From positions 1,116,001-1,180,000 of the forward strand of contig JAYJMM010000105.1 of the NCBI GenBank assembly GCA_037349105.1: DNA of 64,000 bases. The letters are read 5' to 3'. Position 1 is the stretch's first letter; each line of letters starts with the position of its first letter. Positions 48,501 to 59,163 of this stretch are shown here, piece by piece. The notes under the pieces were generated by a model. That model ran no database searches. It was given only the letters and a program-made list of their open reading frames with translations, and was not told where the DNA came from. The stretch is from Limnomonas spitsbergensis (Eukaryota > Chlorophyta > Chlorophyceae > Chlamydomonadales). The position numbers and the translations under genes are program-made.

Positions 48501-50253
48501 CCGCAGCAGCGCTCCAAGCAGCAATGCGCCGCTCGGCGGCGCCGCGGCTGCCGGTGGCTTCCTGATGAGGCAGGAGGGTCTGCAAGGGGGTAGCAGCAGC
48601 AACAGCAGGGGCAGCGATGTGCCGCACTGCGATGCTGTGGCGGGTACGGCCTCACATGCCGGTGCCACTTCCTCTGCTGCTGCTGCAGCCCCTCCGGCTG
48701 TTGCCTCCTCTGCCGCCAATGCCTCTCCCTCCTCGGGGCTGGGGATATCAGAGGCTGGCGTCAGAGAGCTGCTGAGGGCCTGCCAGGGACTGCGCAGTCT
48801 GGCAGTGAGGCACTGCTGCTCGGTGAGGGATCGCTCTATTGGAAGTTAATTTCCAAATAGTCTCGCATTGTTTGGCGATTGTTCAGGTTTCATAGGATAC
48901 TCTGGCAGGGGCTCGCACGATGCACAGTGCTAGGGTCTCCCACAGATGAAAAGAGTGATTGAAGCCATTGAAGCTCAATTCTGCATGTACAGCTTTCCAA
49001 AATTAATGTGGATGTTGCGCTCATTCCTTGTGATCTGGGGGATTTGAGCTACCGTATGGGCGTAGCTGGTGGGACGGCTGGATGAATGGGTTATGGCCAT
49101 AGTGCCAGTGGCGTTGGGGGCATAGTGCTTGAAGTAGTGCAGTGTTCAGTAAGAGTGACACCGCTGACGGAAGCTGCCAAGAAGCTACCAGTATGCTGCA
49201 GTGCATTACCGAGTAGGGCATGTGGAGGCCAGCATCGATCTGTTTGGGCACGAGGGTTCAATAAAGACCTCAGCTCATTCAACTGAGCTTTATTCCTCAC
49301 AGTTGCTCAGGCTCCCTGAGGCTGCCAGTATGCGCATAAATAAAAACTGTGGAAACGTGTCAATTCCGGAATACAGTGTGTAAAAAGGTTCCAAGGCCGA
49401 TAGGATTGCAACCCTTCATCCCTGCTTCTCCTGGTCCCCCTGCACAGCTGCAGTACTCGTTCGTGGACGGTGCGCGGGACGTCTGTCCCCTGCTGGAGTA
49501 TTTGGCGCTGGACCGCTGCGACCTGCTGGATGGCCTGTTTGCGCGCCCAGACCCGTACGGCGCCCTGCAGCAGGTTCAGGTGGTTCTTTGGGTCTGGGCT
49601 TCGTGTTTTTGTTTTTCCATCCACGAATCCGCCGTCGCTGTGAGAGGCTTGATTGGGGCTCAACCTTGACCGGCCAACTGCCAATGACCCAAGCAGCATG
49701 GCTGGTCGCGTCTGGGGATCATTTAGGCCAAGGCTATAAGGTAGCTGAATTATAGCGGAAATGCAGCGGAACCACGAGAAAATAAACATTAGCCAAGTCA
49801 ATCCTGCTGGGTGAAGCTAGGATGCGCTTGGCGCTTCTGGTTGTTGTTAAACTCATCAACAACCAGAGGCACCAAGTCAAAGCCTTGAGACGCGCTCAGA
49901 ACCTGCAGGGGTTGTGCTTGCGTAGGTGAGTGTCCTGAATTCCACTGCCTTTGTTCCTAAACCCTTAACCCTGAGCAACTCCTCTGGCTCCCCCAAAACG
50001 GACGGATGTGCCATGCTGCTGTACCCAGGTGCACTGCTGCTACACGAACTGCGTCTCTGCTGTGTGCTGCCAAGTGGTCAGCCAAGGGATGTCCGTCAGT
50101 GCAGATGCAGATGTGGATCAGCAGGCCCCAAGTCTGTCCATGGGCTGGCCTATATTTTCTAATCGGCTGGACCAGGACCACATCCAGATGTTTGACCTGG
50201 CTGCGGGCACTTCTTGTGCTGTTTTGAAAGCGGTCTCAGGTGGATGTCGCTGA
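39549..50253 (+). CDS. F-box/leucine-rich-repeat protein
   Basis: F-box/LRR proteins are substrate receptors of SCF ubiquitin ligases. Supported exons: 39549-39672, 39769-39909, one from 40366, one from about 40788 to 41654, 42356-42462, 42932-43013, 43474-43828, 44622-44816, 45231-45610, 46532-46637, 47597-48822, 49454-49579 (or 49573), 50029-50253. Residues 1-41 are an F-box (MDDLPEECLFNIMGRLEFSN). LRRs follow across many exons, e.g. CGGSLKKLAARGSHLTSELL, LKVLHLSGNQLSG, ALHTLDLSGCSGVTPEML, LPHLKRLAVGWGF, CPLLETVRLTLAAV, GLHTLALTGLPLVSDALLWF, CPLLEYLALDRCDLLDG. Low-complexity Ala/His/Gln/Pro inserts interrupt the LRRs. Phase agrees from 42356 to the end; exon ends between 39910 and 42355 are not settled. 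The 43828 donor is GC rather than GT. Confidence 0.8.
41737..41812. repeat. Interstitial telomere-like repeat
   Basis: About ten tandem heptamers of the types CCCTGAA and CCCTAAA with AACTCAGAA variants, directly after the 41654 donor in an intron of the F-box/LRR gene. CCCTAAA is the plant-type telomere unit; most copies here carry G instead of A at one position. Confidence 0.8.
43829..44621 (+). other. GC-AG intron in the F-box/LRR gene
   Basis: The only donor at this exon end that restores phase and an unbroken LRR (LKVLHLSGNQL) is AAAG|GCAAGT, a strong GC donor. The acceptor is CCCGCAG at 44615-44621. The nearest GT donor (GTGCGG, two bases on) breaks the frame. Confidence 0.7.
46661..47255. 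repeat. 24-bp minisatellite carrying repeated donor-like motifs
   Basis: About 24-25 copies of GTGAGGGGCGTGTCCCTGGATAAG and a 23-bp variant (GTGAGGGCTGTGCCCTGGATAAG), starting a few dozen bases after the real donor at 46638 in the F-box/LRR gene. Each unit junction reads AAG|GTGAGG, a consensus splice donor. Confidence 0.9.
47401..47515. repeat. 27-bp tandem repeat, four copies
   Basis: Unit CTGGGATGTTGCAGACATGC plus CCTGTCA, in the same intron as the 24-bp minisatellite and about 80 bp before the 47596 acceptor. Confidence 0.85.
49625..49760 (-). repeat. SINE-like repeat, partial
   Basis: GGGGCTCAACCTTGACCGGCC and GTAGCTGAATTATAGC in reverse orientation, in the last intron of the F-box/LRR gene. 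Confidence 0.6.
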
Positions 50254-51724
50254 CTGGACCGCGGCCGGAGGCAGGAAGCCAGTGGTGGCCCTGCTTGATC
50301 ACTTACTTATTTACTTGTCTTCGTGATGCCAGCACCATTCATTCATTCATTAAAGGCAGGCACTGCTGCATGGGTGAGGGGGAGCCTTATCGGGACGGAC
50401 ATTTATATTTTGTGTCTACAGAGTAGGTGTGAAGAGCCTGACGCAGAAAGCTGTTTGTGAAGGGCTTTTCTAATATGTTTTCAATAAGCTTGCATGAGAA
50501 TTTGATAGATCTTGAGGTACCATTACATTGGGTGTATGTGTCAGCCCCAGGGTAGGCTGAGTACTTCTTTGTATACCTTCCCTGATCTGTTGGCCTACCT
50601 GTCCATGTGTTCTGATGTCTTGGTAGATTGTTTTTAGGTCCTATTCTCATTTGAAAGTTTGCTGCTAGATGGGCGTTAGTGTCACATCACGCCAGGATTA
50701 AAATGTGAAATGCACTCCACCCCATGGGCGGCTACCATACTGGGCTGATGAGGGCCAAACCTTGACAAGCCTACAATCGGTAGCCTGGCCAAACAGCAGG
50801 ACATGCTGCAACAGATGCCCATGACCATAGCCCGTTTCGGTATCTGAAGTATAGCGTAGCTGAAGTGGCTGAGGCATGTAGCCATGTACCAGAGTCTCGT
50901 ACCGGATACCGCCTGTATGATGAGTTGACAGCTTCCCAGAACAATCTCGTTCGGAATTCATTGCTGTAGCATTGCAGCGGTGGCCTGCCCACATCCTGCC
51001 CAGCCTTCTACGAGCTCTTCTGCATATCGGTGTCAGTGTACAAGCATCACAGCTCCTGCATACCTTGAATGGATGTTCCTGATCGGGGACCTGCTGAGAG
51101 ACTGATTCCATAGCTTCTCCATGAGTCAGTGACGGTCCAATGGTTTCGACCTCAGTGAAGCACCTCATCAAACTGACGACTGCCAACCGACGACTCGCCA
51201 CTTATTCACATATGCATTTTACAACCGCCATCATATTATTTGTAAAAGCTGTGCCTTTGGCGCAGCCCCGGGCGCAGCCCCCAAATGACGTGTGTGCCCT
51301 GAAAGCTGTTGAGGTGTCCCAGGGTGTATGTTCTGGCAGGAGTTGCCGGAGTTTGTCCCTTCCTCTGTGTGCAGTCTGAACATGCTGGGTGATGGTGATG
51401 CTTTGTTGGTTGAATGTTGGGTGTTGCTCGTGATGTGTGCGTTGCGTGAGCGGAGGGGCGTACTGTAGGTGTTGTGCATGTAGGGTACTACTGCTCGTGC
51501 CTGTGCCTAGTTGCTACTGATCGGCTGTAAATGTCAGCTGTCACCATGTCTGCCAAGCACTTGTTTTACAGTCCAGCGAGGCATCACATTTATTGCATGG
51601 CATGTTCATGTCAATCGGTACGAGCACAAAATGAAGTGGGATGCTTTCCTGTCCAGGGACCGGTGGCATAACAGTAGGTCATGCTCACGTGGTCTGTCAC
51701 ACCATCTTGAGCGTGAACTGTCAA
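50254..51724. other. Intergenic stretch with one dispersed repeat
   Basis: Downstream of the F-box/LRR stop. A reverse-orientation SINE-like copy lies at about 50708-50866 (GGGCCAAACCTTGACAAGCC). No other gene or exon could be supported. Confidence 0.5.
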
Positions 51725-52107
51725 TATAACGGTTTCGGCTTACTTTGACACTTTTGAACCATGAGCATGAAATATCGTTCGAACAAAACGCTTTCTCAGG
51801 GTGCCTCCGTTAGCCTAGGGCGTTTGCAAGCATTCATATATACGTATTCGAATGCCTTATAATTGGCTATGCACTGCAATGGCTGGTCGACGCGACGCGG
51901 ATCTCCTCATCGCCAAACCTAGCTGGCCGCTTTGCGTCTCGTCGACCAGCCATTGCAGAGCCAGGACAATTAAAAGGTAATCGAATACTTATGTATGAAT
52001 GCCTGGCAACGCCCTAGGCTAACGGAGGCACCCTGACAAAGCGTGTTTTCGAAGGATACTTCATGTTTTCAGGGTTCAAAAGTGTCAAGTAAGCCGAACC
52101 CGTTATA
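51725..52107. mobile_element. 383-bp hairpin MITE
   Basis: A near-palindrome: TATAACGGTTTCGGCTTAC at the left end matches GTAAGCCGAACCCGTTATA at the right end in reverse complement, and pairing continues through CAGGGTGCCTCCGTTAGCC and CTGGTCGACG to a central loop of about 35 bp near 51895-51930. Outer TA dinucleotides fit a TA target, as in Tc1/mariner-type elements, but that class is inferred. Confidence 0.85.
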
Positions 52108-52456
52108 AGCAGGTGCATGATGTGTTTATGGAAGGCTTTGAGTGCGCTTGCTGCATGTTTTCTGTAAGGTGCATTGCATGCTGGGATAACGTCGCTTCGC
52201 ACAATGGATAAAAACAGGGGTTTAAAAGGCGTGAAGGCGATGAGCCGATGGCATGTCGCATGCACGTAACTGCAGTCTAACCACCCCAACTGTATTGGGC
52301 GAAAATGCGACCAACTGGAATCGACGAAATCCCGGCTAGATGTAGGCGGAATACGGCTGTTTCAGATATGCGGAATCCGCACTACCTGCGCAGAGGCCTG
52401 CCAGCTTGAGGCTTGCCAGCCGTATGCGTGCCGTAGTCGCACAACATTAATTCCCT

Positions 52457-55400
52457 GTGCTGCGCGCAGGCTGCCTTGTATCCAATAAATGCAGAACTAA
52501 TCCATTTAAGGCAGGCACATTCGCCGATGACTCTGATGACGTACTAGACCCCTTAGGGCCTGAGGCACGACAGCTTGCACTCCTTGCCGTAGAGAAGCAG
52601 CTTCGCCACGAGCTGAAACCTTTGATGCGTTACCATGATTATTACGTTCGGTATAACAAGCGCCTGGATGACGATGAGGACATCTTTGAGGATGCACACG
52701 CACTTGCACAGCGCATGCCCTAATTTACTGTCAGTACACATCCGGTGGTTGCAGCGGTGCACAACGCCTGCCCCTATTTACTATACCATGCTGGTGGGAG
52801 CAGCGGTGCACATGCACTTGCGCATCGCATGCCCTTATTTTCTGTACCCATTAGGTGGGTGCAGCGGTGCACAGCGCATGCCCTTATTACTATACCATGC
52901 TGGTGGCTGGCTGGCTGCAGCGGTGCACACGCACTTGCACAGCGCATGCCCTTATTTACTATATAATGTTGGTGGGTGCAGCGGTGCACAACTGCACACG
53001 CACTTGCACAGCGCTGGCCCTTATTTAGTAGTTATTTACTTTACCCATCCGGTGGACGGTGGTTACAGCAGAGCACAACACCTGCCCTTATTTACTATAC
53101 CCTGATGGTAGATGCAGCAGTGCACACGCACTTGCGCAGCGCATGCCCTTATTTTATTATTTACTGTATCAAGCAGGTAGGTGCAGCGGTGCACAGCGCC
53201 TGCCCTTATTTACTTTACCCTGCTGGTGGAGTGGTGGGTGCAGCGGTGCACAGCGCCTGCCCTTATTTACTTTACCCTGCTGGTGGGTGCAGCGGTGCAC
53301 ACGCACTTGCGCAGCGCATGCCCTTATTTACTGTACACATCCGGTGGGTGCAGCAGTGCAAAGCGCCTGCCCTTATTTACTACACTCTGCTGGTGGGTGC
53401 AGCGGTGCACAGTTGCACACGCACTTGCGTAGCGCATGCCCTTATTTACTGTATCAAGCAGGTGGGTGCAACGGTGCACAGCGCATGCCCTTTTTTACTA
53501 TATCCTGCTGGTGGCTGTAGCGGTGCGCACCCACTTGCGCAGCACATGCCCTTACTTACTGTATCAAACAGGTGGGTGCAGCGGTGCACAGCGCATGCCC
53601 TTGTTTACTATACCATGCAGGTGGGTGCAGCGGTGCACAGTGCCTGCCCTTATTTACTATACCAATCAGGTGGGTGCAGCAGTGCACAGCGCATGCCCTT
53701 ATTTACTATACCATGCTGGTGGCTGCAGCGGTGCACACGCACTTGCACAGCGCATGCCCTTATTCACTGTACACATCCGGTGGGTGCAGCGGTGCGCAGC
53801 ACCTGCCCTTACTTACTATACCATGCTGGTGGGCGCAGCGGTGCATAGTGCATGCCCTAACTTAATATATACCTGGCTGGTGGGTGCAGCGGTGCACAGC
53901 GTCTGCCCTTATTTAATGTATACCGTGATGGTGGCTGCAGCGGTGCACACGCACTTGCACAGTGCATGCCCTTATTTACTGTTCCCATTAGGTGGGTGCA
54001 GCGGTGCACAGCGCCTGCCCTTATTTACTATACCATGCTGGTGGGTGCAGTGGTGCACAGCACCTGCCCTTATTTACTATACCATGCTGGTGGCCGGACA
54101 CTTCTAGCTGAAAAAAATGGAGACGCCCCTCAACAACTCCGTATGATGATTATGGGACAAGCTGGCACGGGCAAGAGCGAGGTCATGAAATGCGTCATCT
54201 GGTTTGCATTTCAACATGATATTAGCCGGTACATTGGCACGTCATCGTACCAATGGAAGGCCGCCATCATGGTCAGGACGCCGCACTGTCCAGCCGTGAG
54301 TGCATCTCGATTCTTCGGCATCAATCCATACGGCCGCAGTGTACCGGGAACATCAGCAGACAGCCGGGAATGTTGCAACTCGGACGTCAAGTTGTTGTTC
54401 TTGGAGGAAGGAGCGACCATAAGCCTGTCTTTTTTGAAAGTAAGGAGCAAATCATCACTATATTTTCATATGTAAACACTCTAGGGCGCCAGGTAGCAAC
54501 TCCATGTTCTAGAATTTTAAAAGGAGGGACAAACGACGTGAACCCTCACATATGGGGGGTGGTTACAGTCACTATATGGGAATTCAGTAGAGTTGCATGG
54601 AAGCAATGCCGGAAATTAAATGAGGATTGCGTGGGATGGAAGGGAATAAATTGTCACTATATGAGACTATTAATTATGTTGCAAGGGAAGTAATGGCAAT
54701 TAATTTGGAATGTTGTGGGAACAATGGGAAGACATGGGAAGTCATTAGCATTGCGGTGAATGAATGGGAATGCATTGGGATTGTTGCCAAGAACAAATAA
54801 AAAGTTGTGGGAAATCAAGGGTTTCATGAGAATTAAACGTATGCTTGCTGCAATTGTTTAGGGTGTCTGCACCATAAGCGTTCAAACACTACAATATATG
54901 TAATACACATTGACATGCAAATAAAAAAACACGTGAACTTTCATTCCCAAGTTTAGGTTTAAGAGGTTTAGTTGGGTTCGGGGTTCAGAGTGTTTAGTGG
55001 GGTTGGGGCTTAAGGGTTTAAACTCTCGATACAATGTGTCACAACAACACATTGGCAATACAAATGCCACCACTATTGCTGGACATGAATACCGCTATGA
55101 ACAAGCTAGCAGCCAACAATGGCCGCGCCGTGAAGGATGACACATTCTTGAGTGGATATCACTACGTCACAACCCTTGATTTCCTACAACATCAGCCAAC
55201 GCAAGGGAAACCGCTCTTCTACTTCGCGAGTTGGTCGTCTCTTGACCTCGCTAAAGCCGCAGCGGGGGGCATTTAACTCAACAAGACCTTGGCAAACAGA
55301 GATATTCAAGGACACAAATTGTGGCAGATGGTCGACGCTGTGGTCATTCTACAAGATCAACATCGCTTCAGCACTGCGACGCCCGGCGGCAAGGCGTTGA

Positions 55401-57018
55401 TTGTGGGACAGCGTACAACAACTATAGTCAACCGTGGAATTGTCCCGAACAGAGGTAACACATTTAATATGAAATGGGTTGTTAGAACAAACCATGTCCA
55501 ACAGAGACCCTATCTATCCTTGTATGCACAATCGTCACCCCCATGCCTACTCCATGCAAAACTATAAATATTTCTTTCCCACCCCTAATTTTTCAACATA
55601 CCGTATAACCAGTGTCACTCCGCATTTAATAAGTATTTGGGGGGTGCGCAAACACTATGTGCAGTAAAGAAAAGGGGAGCGCGAGCCCTATACAATTATA
55701 TGGTAGTCATATGACGAAGTAATGTTGTACATTCCTAGTGCCTACCGTATTTTCTTGACATGATACGACCGTAGGATAGCCAACCCGTGACACCAACCAT
55801 AACCTATGACCATCCATAACATGTATACCATACACAGGTTGCGAGCATGTTAGACGCCATCAACGCTCGTGTTGTACAGTCAGGGCCAGACATGGCATAT
55901 TTCTTGGCCCGCATTCCCCGAGCTATCGTCTTACGCAACAATCTAAAACCCGGCATCAATCTACGTCTCGCCCAAAACCATGCGCAAGTATTGGGGCAGC
56001 GTTTCATCATGTGGCGATGCAACTAAGGACGTGGAGAAGACATCAAAGAAACAACTGTCCAAACGAGTTCTGCAAGAGCTTGATATTCAAGATCAAACAA
56101 AAACCGGGGACATGCCAACATTCTTGGCGTTCTTCTCCGGATGTAAATATGTGCACTATGATAGCTCTATTCCTGAAATAGGATGGGTCAACAACATAGA
56201 GACCATTGGCGTCAAAATTATACTTCACCCATATGAGCCTGCAGACGACCGTGACAATGCAATATGGATATTGCAGTACCCACCGATAGCGGTATGTGCA
56301 GCACCGGCCGGGACCTCCCTCGGCAAATTTTTCAAGGGTGACGGATGGTCCGGAGGGATCCGTCCCAGTTCCCACAAGATCAACTACATTTTCGGTAAGT
56401 CCACTTGTTTTCTCTAACTTTCTATACCCGCATATTAAGGGATCTTCCAATCCATTTGTCTTTCATATTGTCGAGCATGACATCCAAACCATTATTACAT
56501 GTAAACTCAGTCTATAGTTCACATGCATGCATGAATATTAACATGATATCATCATGACCCAGTTGTGTGACAAGGACAAATGCATCCACCCTTTTATCGC
56601 ACCGCATATCACGTTCTCACACGAGAAAGTGCAAGTTACCGACGACAGCATTGACGTTGCATCTACGGTGTCAGTCAACCGCAGTGGCATCCCCCTTCAC
56701 CTAGGTTACGCTGTCACTGACTACTTTGCACAAGGCGTATCTTTACTCGACGAGGCGTGGTTCTTGTACTTGGTTACATCTGACAGTCATCACAATGCAG
56801 GAAATATGAGAGTGCCATTGACTAGGCCTAGTTCCTTGTCCGATGTACATCTCCTCGCCTCCATGTGGACATCCCCTATGGAACGGGAACGCTTCATCGA
56901 CAAGATGTGTAAAGCACTCAGGCCCAATCCGGCTTACGTCTCGGAAATGGAAAGACTACGCAAATCACAAGATGCCACTTTCGCATTGGAAGCCGCTCTA
57001 GGGAATATTCCTCCCTGA
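52457..57018 (+). pseudogene. PIF1-like helicase, probably decayed
   Basis: PIF1-like SF1 helicases unwind DNA 5'-3' and occur in hosts, Helitrons and large DNA viruses. Recognisable parts in order: an acidic segment at 52521-52720 (RYNKRLDDDEDIFEDAHAL); Walker A at about 54155 (MMIMGQAGTGKSEVMK) and a Walker B-like LLFLEEG at about 54390-54415, exon end 54439 before GTAAGG; 55040-55460 with GHKLWQMVDAVVILQDQHRF; 55838-56394 with IVLRNNLKPGINLRLAQNHA; 56566-57018 with GYAVTDYFAQGVSLLDEAW, a motif VI-like end. Lesions: in-frame TAA at 55274-55276 between two matching segments, a frame change near 55990-56020, and a phase mismatch across 56395-56565. No Rep or capsid partner is seen, so the source (Helitron, virus or host) is open. 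Confidence 0.6.
52727..54095. repeat. 49-bp minisatellite with longer variants
   Basis: About 25 copies of GCGCATGCCCTTATTTACTA plus TACCATGCTGGTGGGTGCAGCGGTGCACA; some units are longer by about 14 bp (CACGCACTTGCGCAG). It separates the acidic segment of the PIF1-like gene from its Walker A segment. The first GCACACGCACTTGCACAGCG lies in the reading frame ending ...DAHALAQRMP, so the array probably grew out of coding or exon-edge sequence. Confidence 0.9.
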
Positions 57019-58440
57019 TGACTCGCTCGTCATAAATGACTGCACACTATTAGGCACTAAACTAATCACGTGTTATGTACATTTATATATGGTTCCAAGT
57101 TTTATCACGACTACCAAGATTTTAGATAGCGTGGTTAGACTGCAATCCCAAGTCAATAGTATAACACAATTCCTTGATGCTCTTTGGAGGTCTCCTTCAA
57201 GAGAAATCCTTGCTAATGTTTTCAAAGTTTACTATATTGCTTTTATTGTACACTCAATTCATGCTCAGGCCAATCCACCATTTCACCCCCAGACCAACTA
57301 GAGGACCGACAATTATGCATTCTGCATTTTCTAATCAAGGGATGTACATAAATGCAACCAATTGTCGATTTCCTTTCTTATTTCATGGACATATGCCACG
57401 TTTCCCACTTGTAAAGGAACCAGCTTATGCCGTCTACCTCTACCACCTAGCTACCGACTGGCTGCCATCATTTACATAGCCGTTTTGGTCAGGATTACAA
57501 GACAGCCATAAGCCAAAATGTGATCTATTTCCGAGCACATCACTGTAACACTCACAAAAAACGAAATATAAGCGTCATGAACCCTTTTCATTACTCACCG
57601 GCAAGCCATGAACCTTTTGATTACTCACTGACGGGCCCTGGACCCTTTTCATTACTCACCGGCAGGCCTTGGACCCTTTTTGATTACCCACCGACAGACC
57701 ATGAACCCTTTTGATTATCCAGCGACAGGCCATGCACTTTTTTATTACTCACCGACAGGCCTTTTTCAGTACCCACTCTGATTCGGTTTAGTGAAAGCGA
57801 CGAAAATGACAAGGGATAACAAAAGGCTGTTGACATGCGACCGAAAATGCCCAACGACAACGAAAGGTAAGCGGAAGGTAGAAACGCTTCCAACAGACAT
57901 TCAGACATTTTTCGAAGTTTACACTTCCCTCAAATTTTTACAAGAGTTTACAAGGTGAATACTTCACGCAATTTCTTGCAGTATCCATTAAACCATTTTC
58001 GTTAAATCGGAAATTGGGAAACATTACAAACGCCGTCGCGAAAGCTTTGCGAACGAATTCCGAAAGCCCACCGATTTGATTTTCAGCGACCCTGCGAAAA
58101 TTAAGCGGAACTTGTTAGCGCTGGCGACGGAAAACATAAGCGTTTCAACGGATTTTCGGGTGAAAAGTCGTAATTCACACATTTTCACACTTTGGCTCGG
58201 TGAATACATCACACAATTCGTGCATGATCCATCGCACCAATTCTTATTTTAATCGGAGAATGTTTTTTTTTACTCATTCATTCACCTACCTACACATTTA
58301 CCCCCCTATTATCCCTTACGTTTCGTTTCACTTCACACGGGAATCCCGGGAACTGGCCACATTGCTGCGCGTGTAATGTTGCTTTAAATTTCCGAACGGA
58401 GGGCGCCTAGCTTGATGAAGTGATGATGCCGATCTCAACT
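54100..58440. other. AT-rich island
   Basis: The base composition is visibly richer in A and T than the flanking host genes, with many poly-A/T runs and few CG-rich codons. It coincides with the PIF1-like pieces and the 31-bp repeat, which supports foreign or mobile origin. The boundary was judged by eye. Confidence 0.5.
57577..57775. repeat. 31-bp tandem repeat, about six copies
   Basis: Unit ATGAACCCTTTTGATTACTC followed by ACCGACAGGCC; starts at 57577, 57608 and 57639 give the period, and later copies degrade. It lies after the PIF1-like remnant; 57019-57576 and 57776-58440 show nothing else recognisable. Confidence 0.85.
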
Positions 58441-58442
58441 TA

Positions 58443-59004
58443 CAGCACGTTTCCGATTGGGACCCCGGAAAAAACGTGTACCGTATGACGGTCTTCTGGT
58501 CTTCGTGAAAGTTCCGGGCTGGGTGTTTCTGCAAACACCCCGAAGCCAGACACCGGAACGTGAGGCCGCGTTATCTTGCGTGGTTCAGGGTTTACTGCGA
58601 TATTGCCGAATGTGTGCCTATAAGTTATCTGCGCTGTTGCTGCAGCTTCTGCTGCTGCTGACGATGATAATGATGATGGTAGGGATGACTCGCTCGCGGA
58701 GTGACCAAGGCCGAGGCGGCCCGCGGCCTTTCTGCAGGGCCGCCCCCATCACTACCGCCCGATAGCTTCATGGGAAGGAAAATGCGGCGATTCTTATTTC
58801 TAAATAAAAGCCATTCGAAGGCCTGAAAACTCTCCGGGGTCTTTGGAATTTCCGGGGAGGGGGGGGGTCCCGGAAAAACAAGAGACGTACTGTACGACTC
58901 CTGGTGGTGTAAAGGGCCTGGAGATTTTCCGGGGTCCAGTGTTTCAGCTCAAAACACCCCGGAAACAGCCCGGAAAGTTTCCGGGGTCCAATCGGAAACG
59001 TGCT
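58443..59004. mobile_element. MITE A (PIF/Harbinger-like)
   Basis: Terminal inverted repeats CAGCACGTTTCCGATTGG at 58443 and CCAATCGGAAACGTGC ending near 59003. The left flank is TTA at 58440-58442; the right flank is slightly changed (TATTTA). The interior has GGAAAAACAAGAGACGTACT near 58872, shared with MITE B. No transposase. Confidence 0.75.
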
Positions 59005-59163
59005 ATTTATCCCCGGGGGTAGGTCTTACAGCCCGTTTCCGACTGGGACCTGGGAAAAATCGCGTACGACGGTCTTATGGTCTTCAGGAAAGTTCCCAGG
59101 TGGGTGTTCTTTCCGGGGAGAGGGGATCCTCGGAAAAACAAGAGACGTACTGTACGACTCTTG

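Noticed and set aside
50698..51201. A 167-codon minus-strand frame
   Set aside because: It overlaps a SINE-like copy and has no domain, no matching splice context and shadow-like composition.
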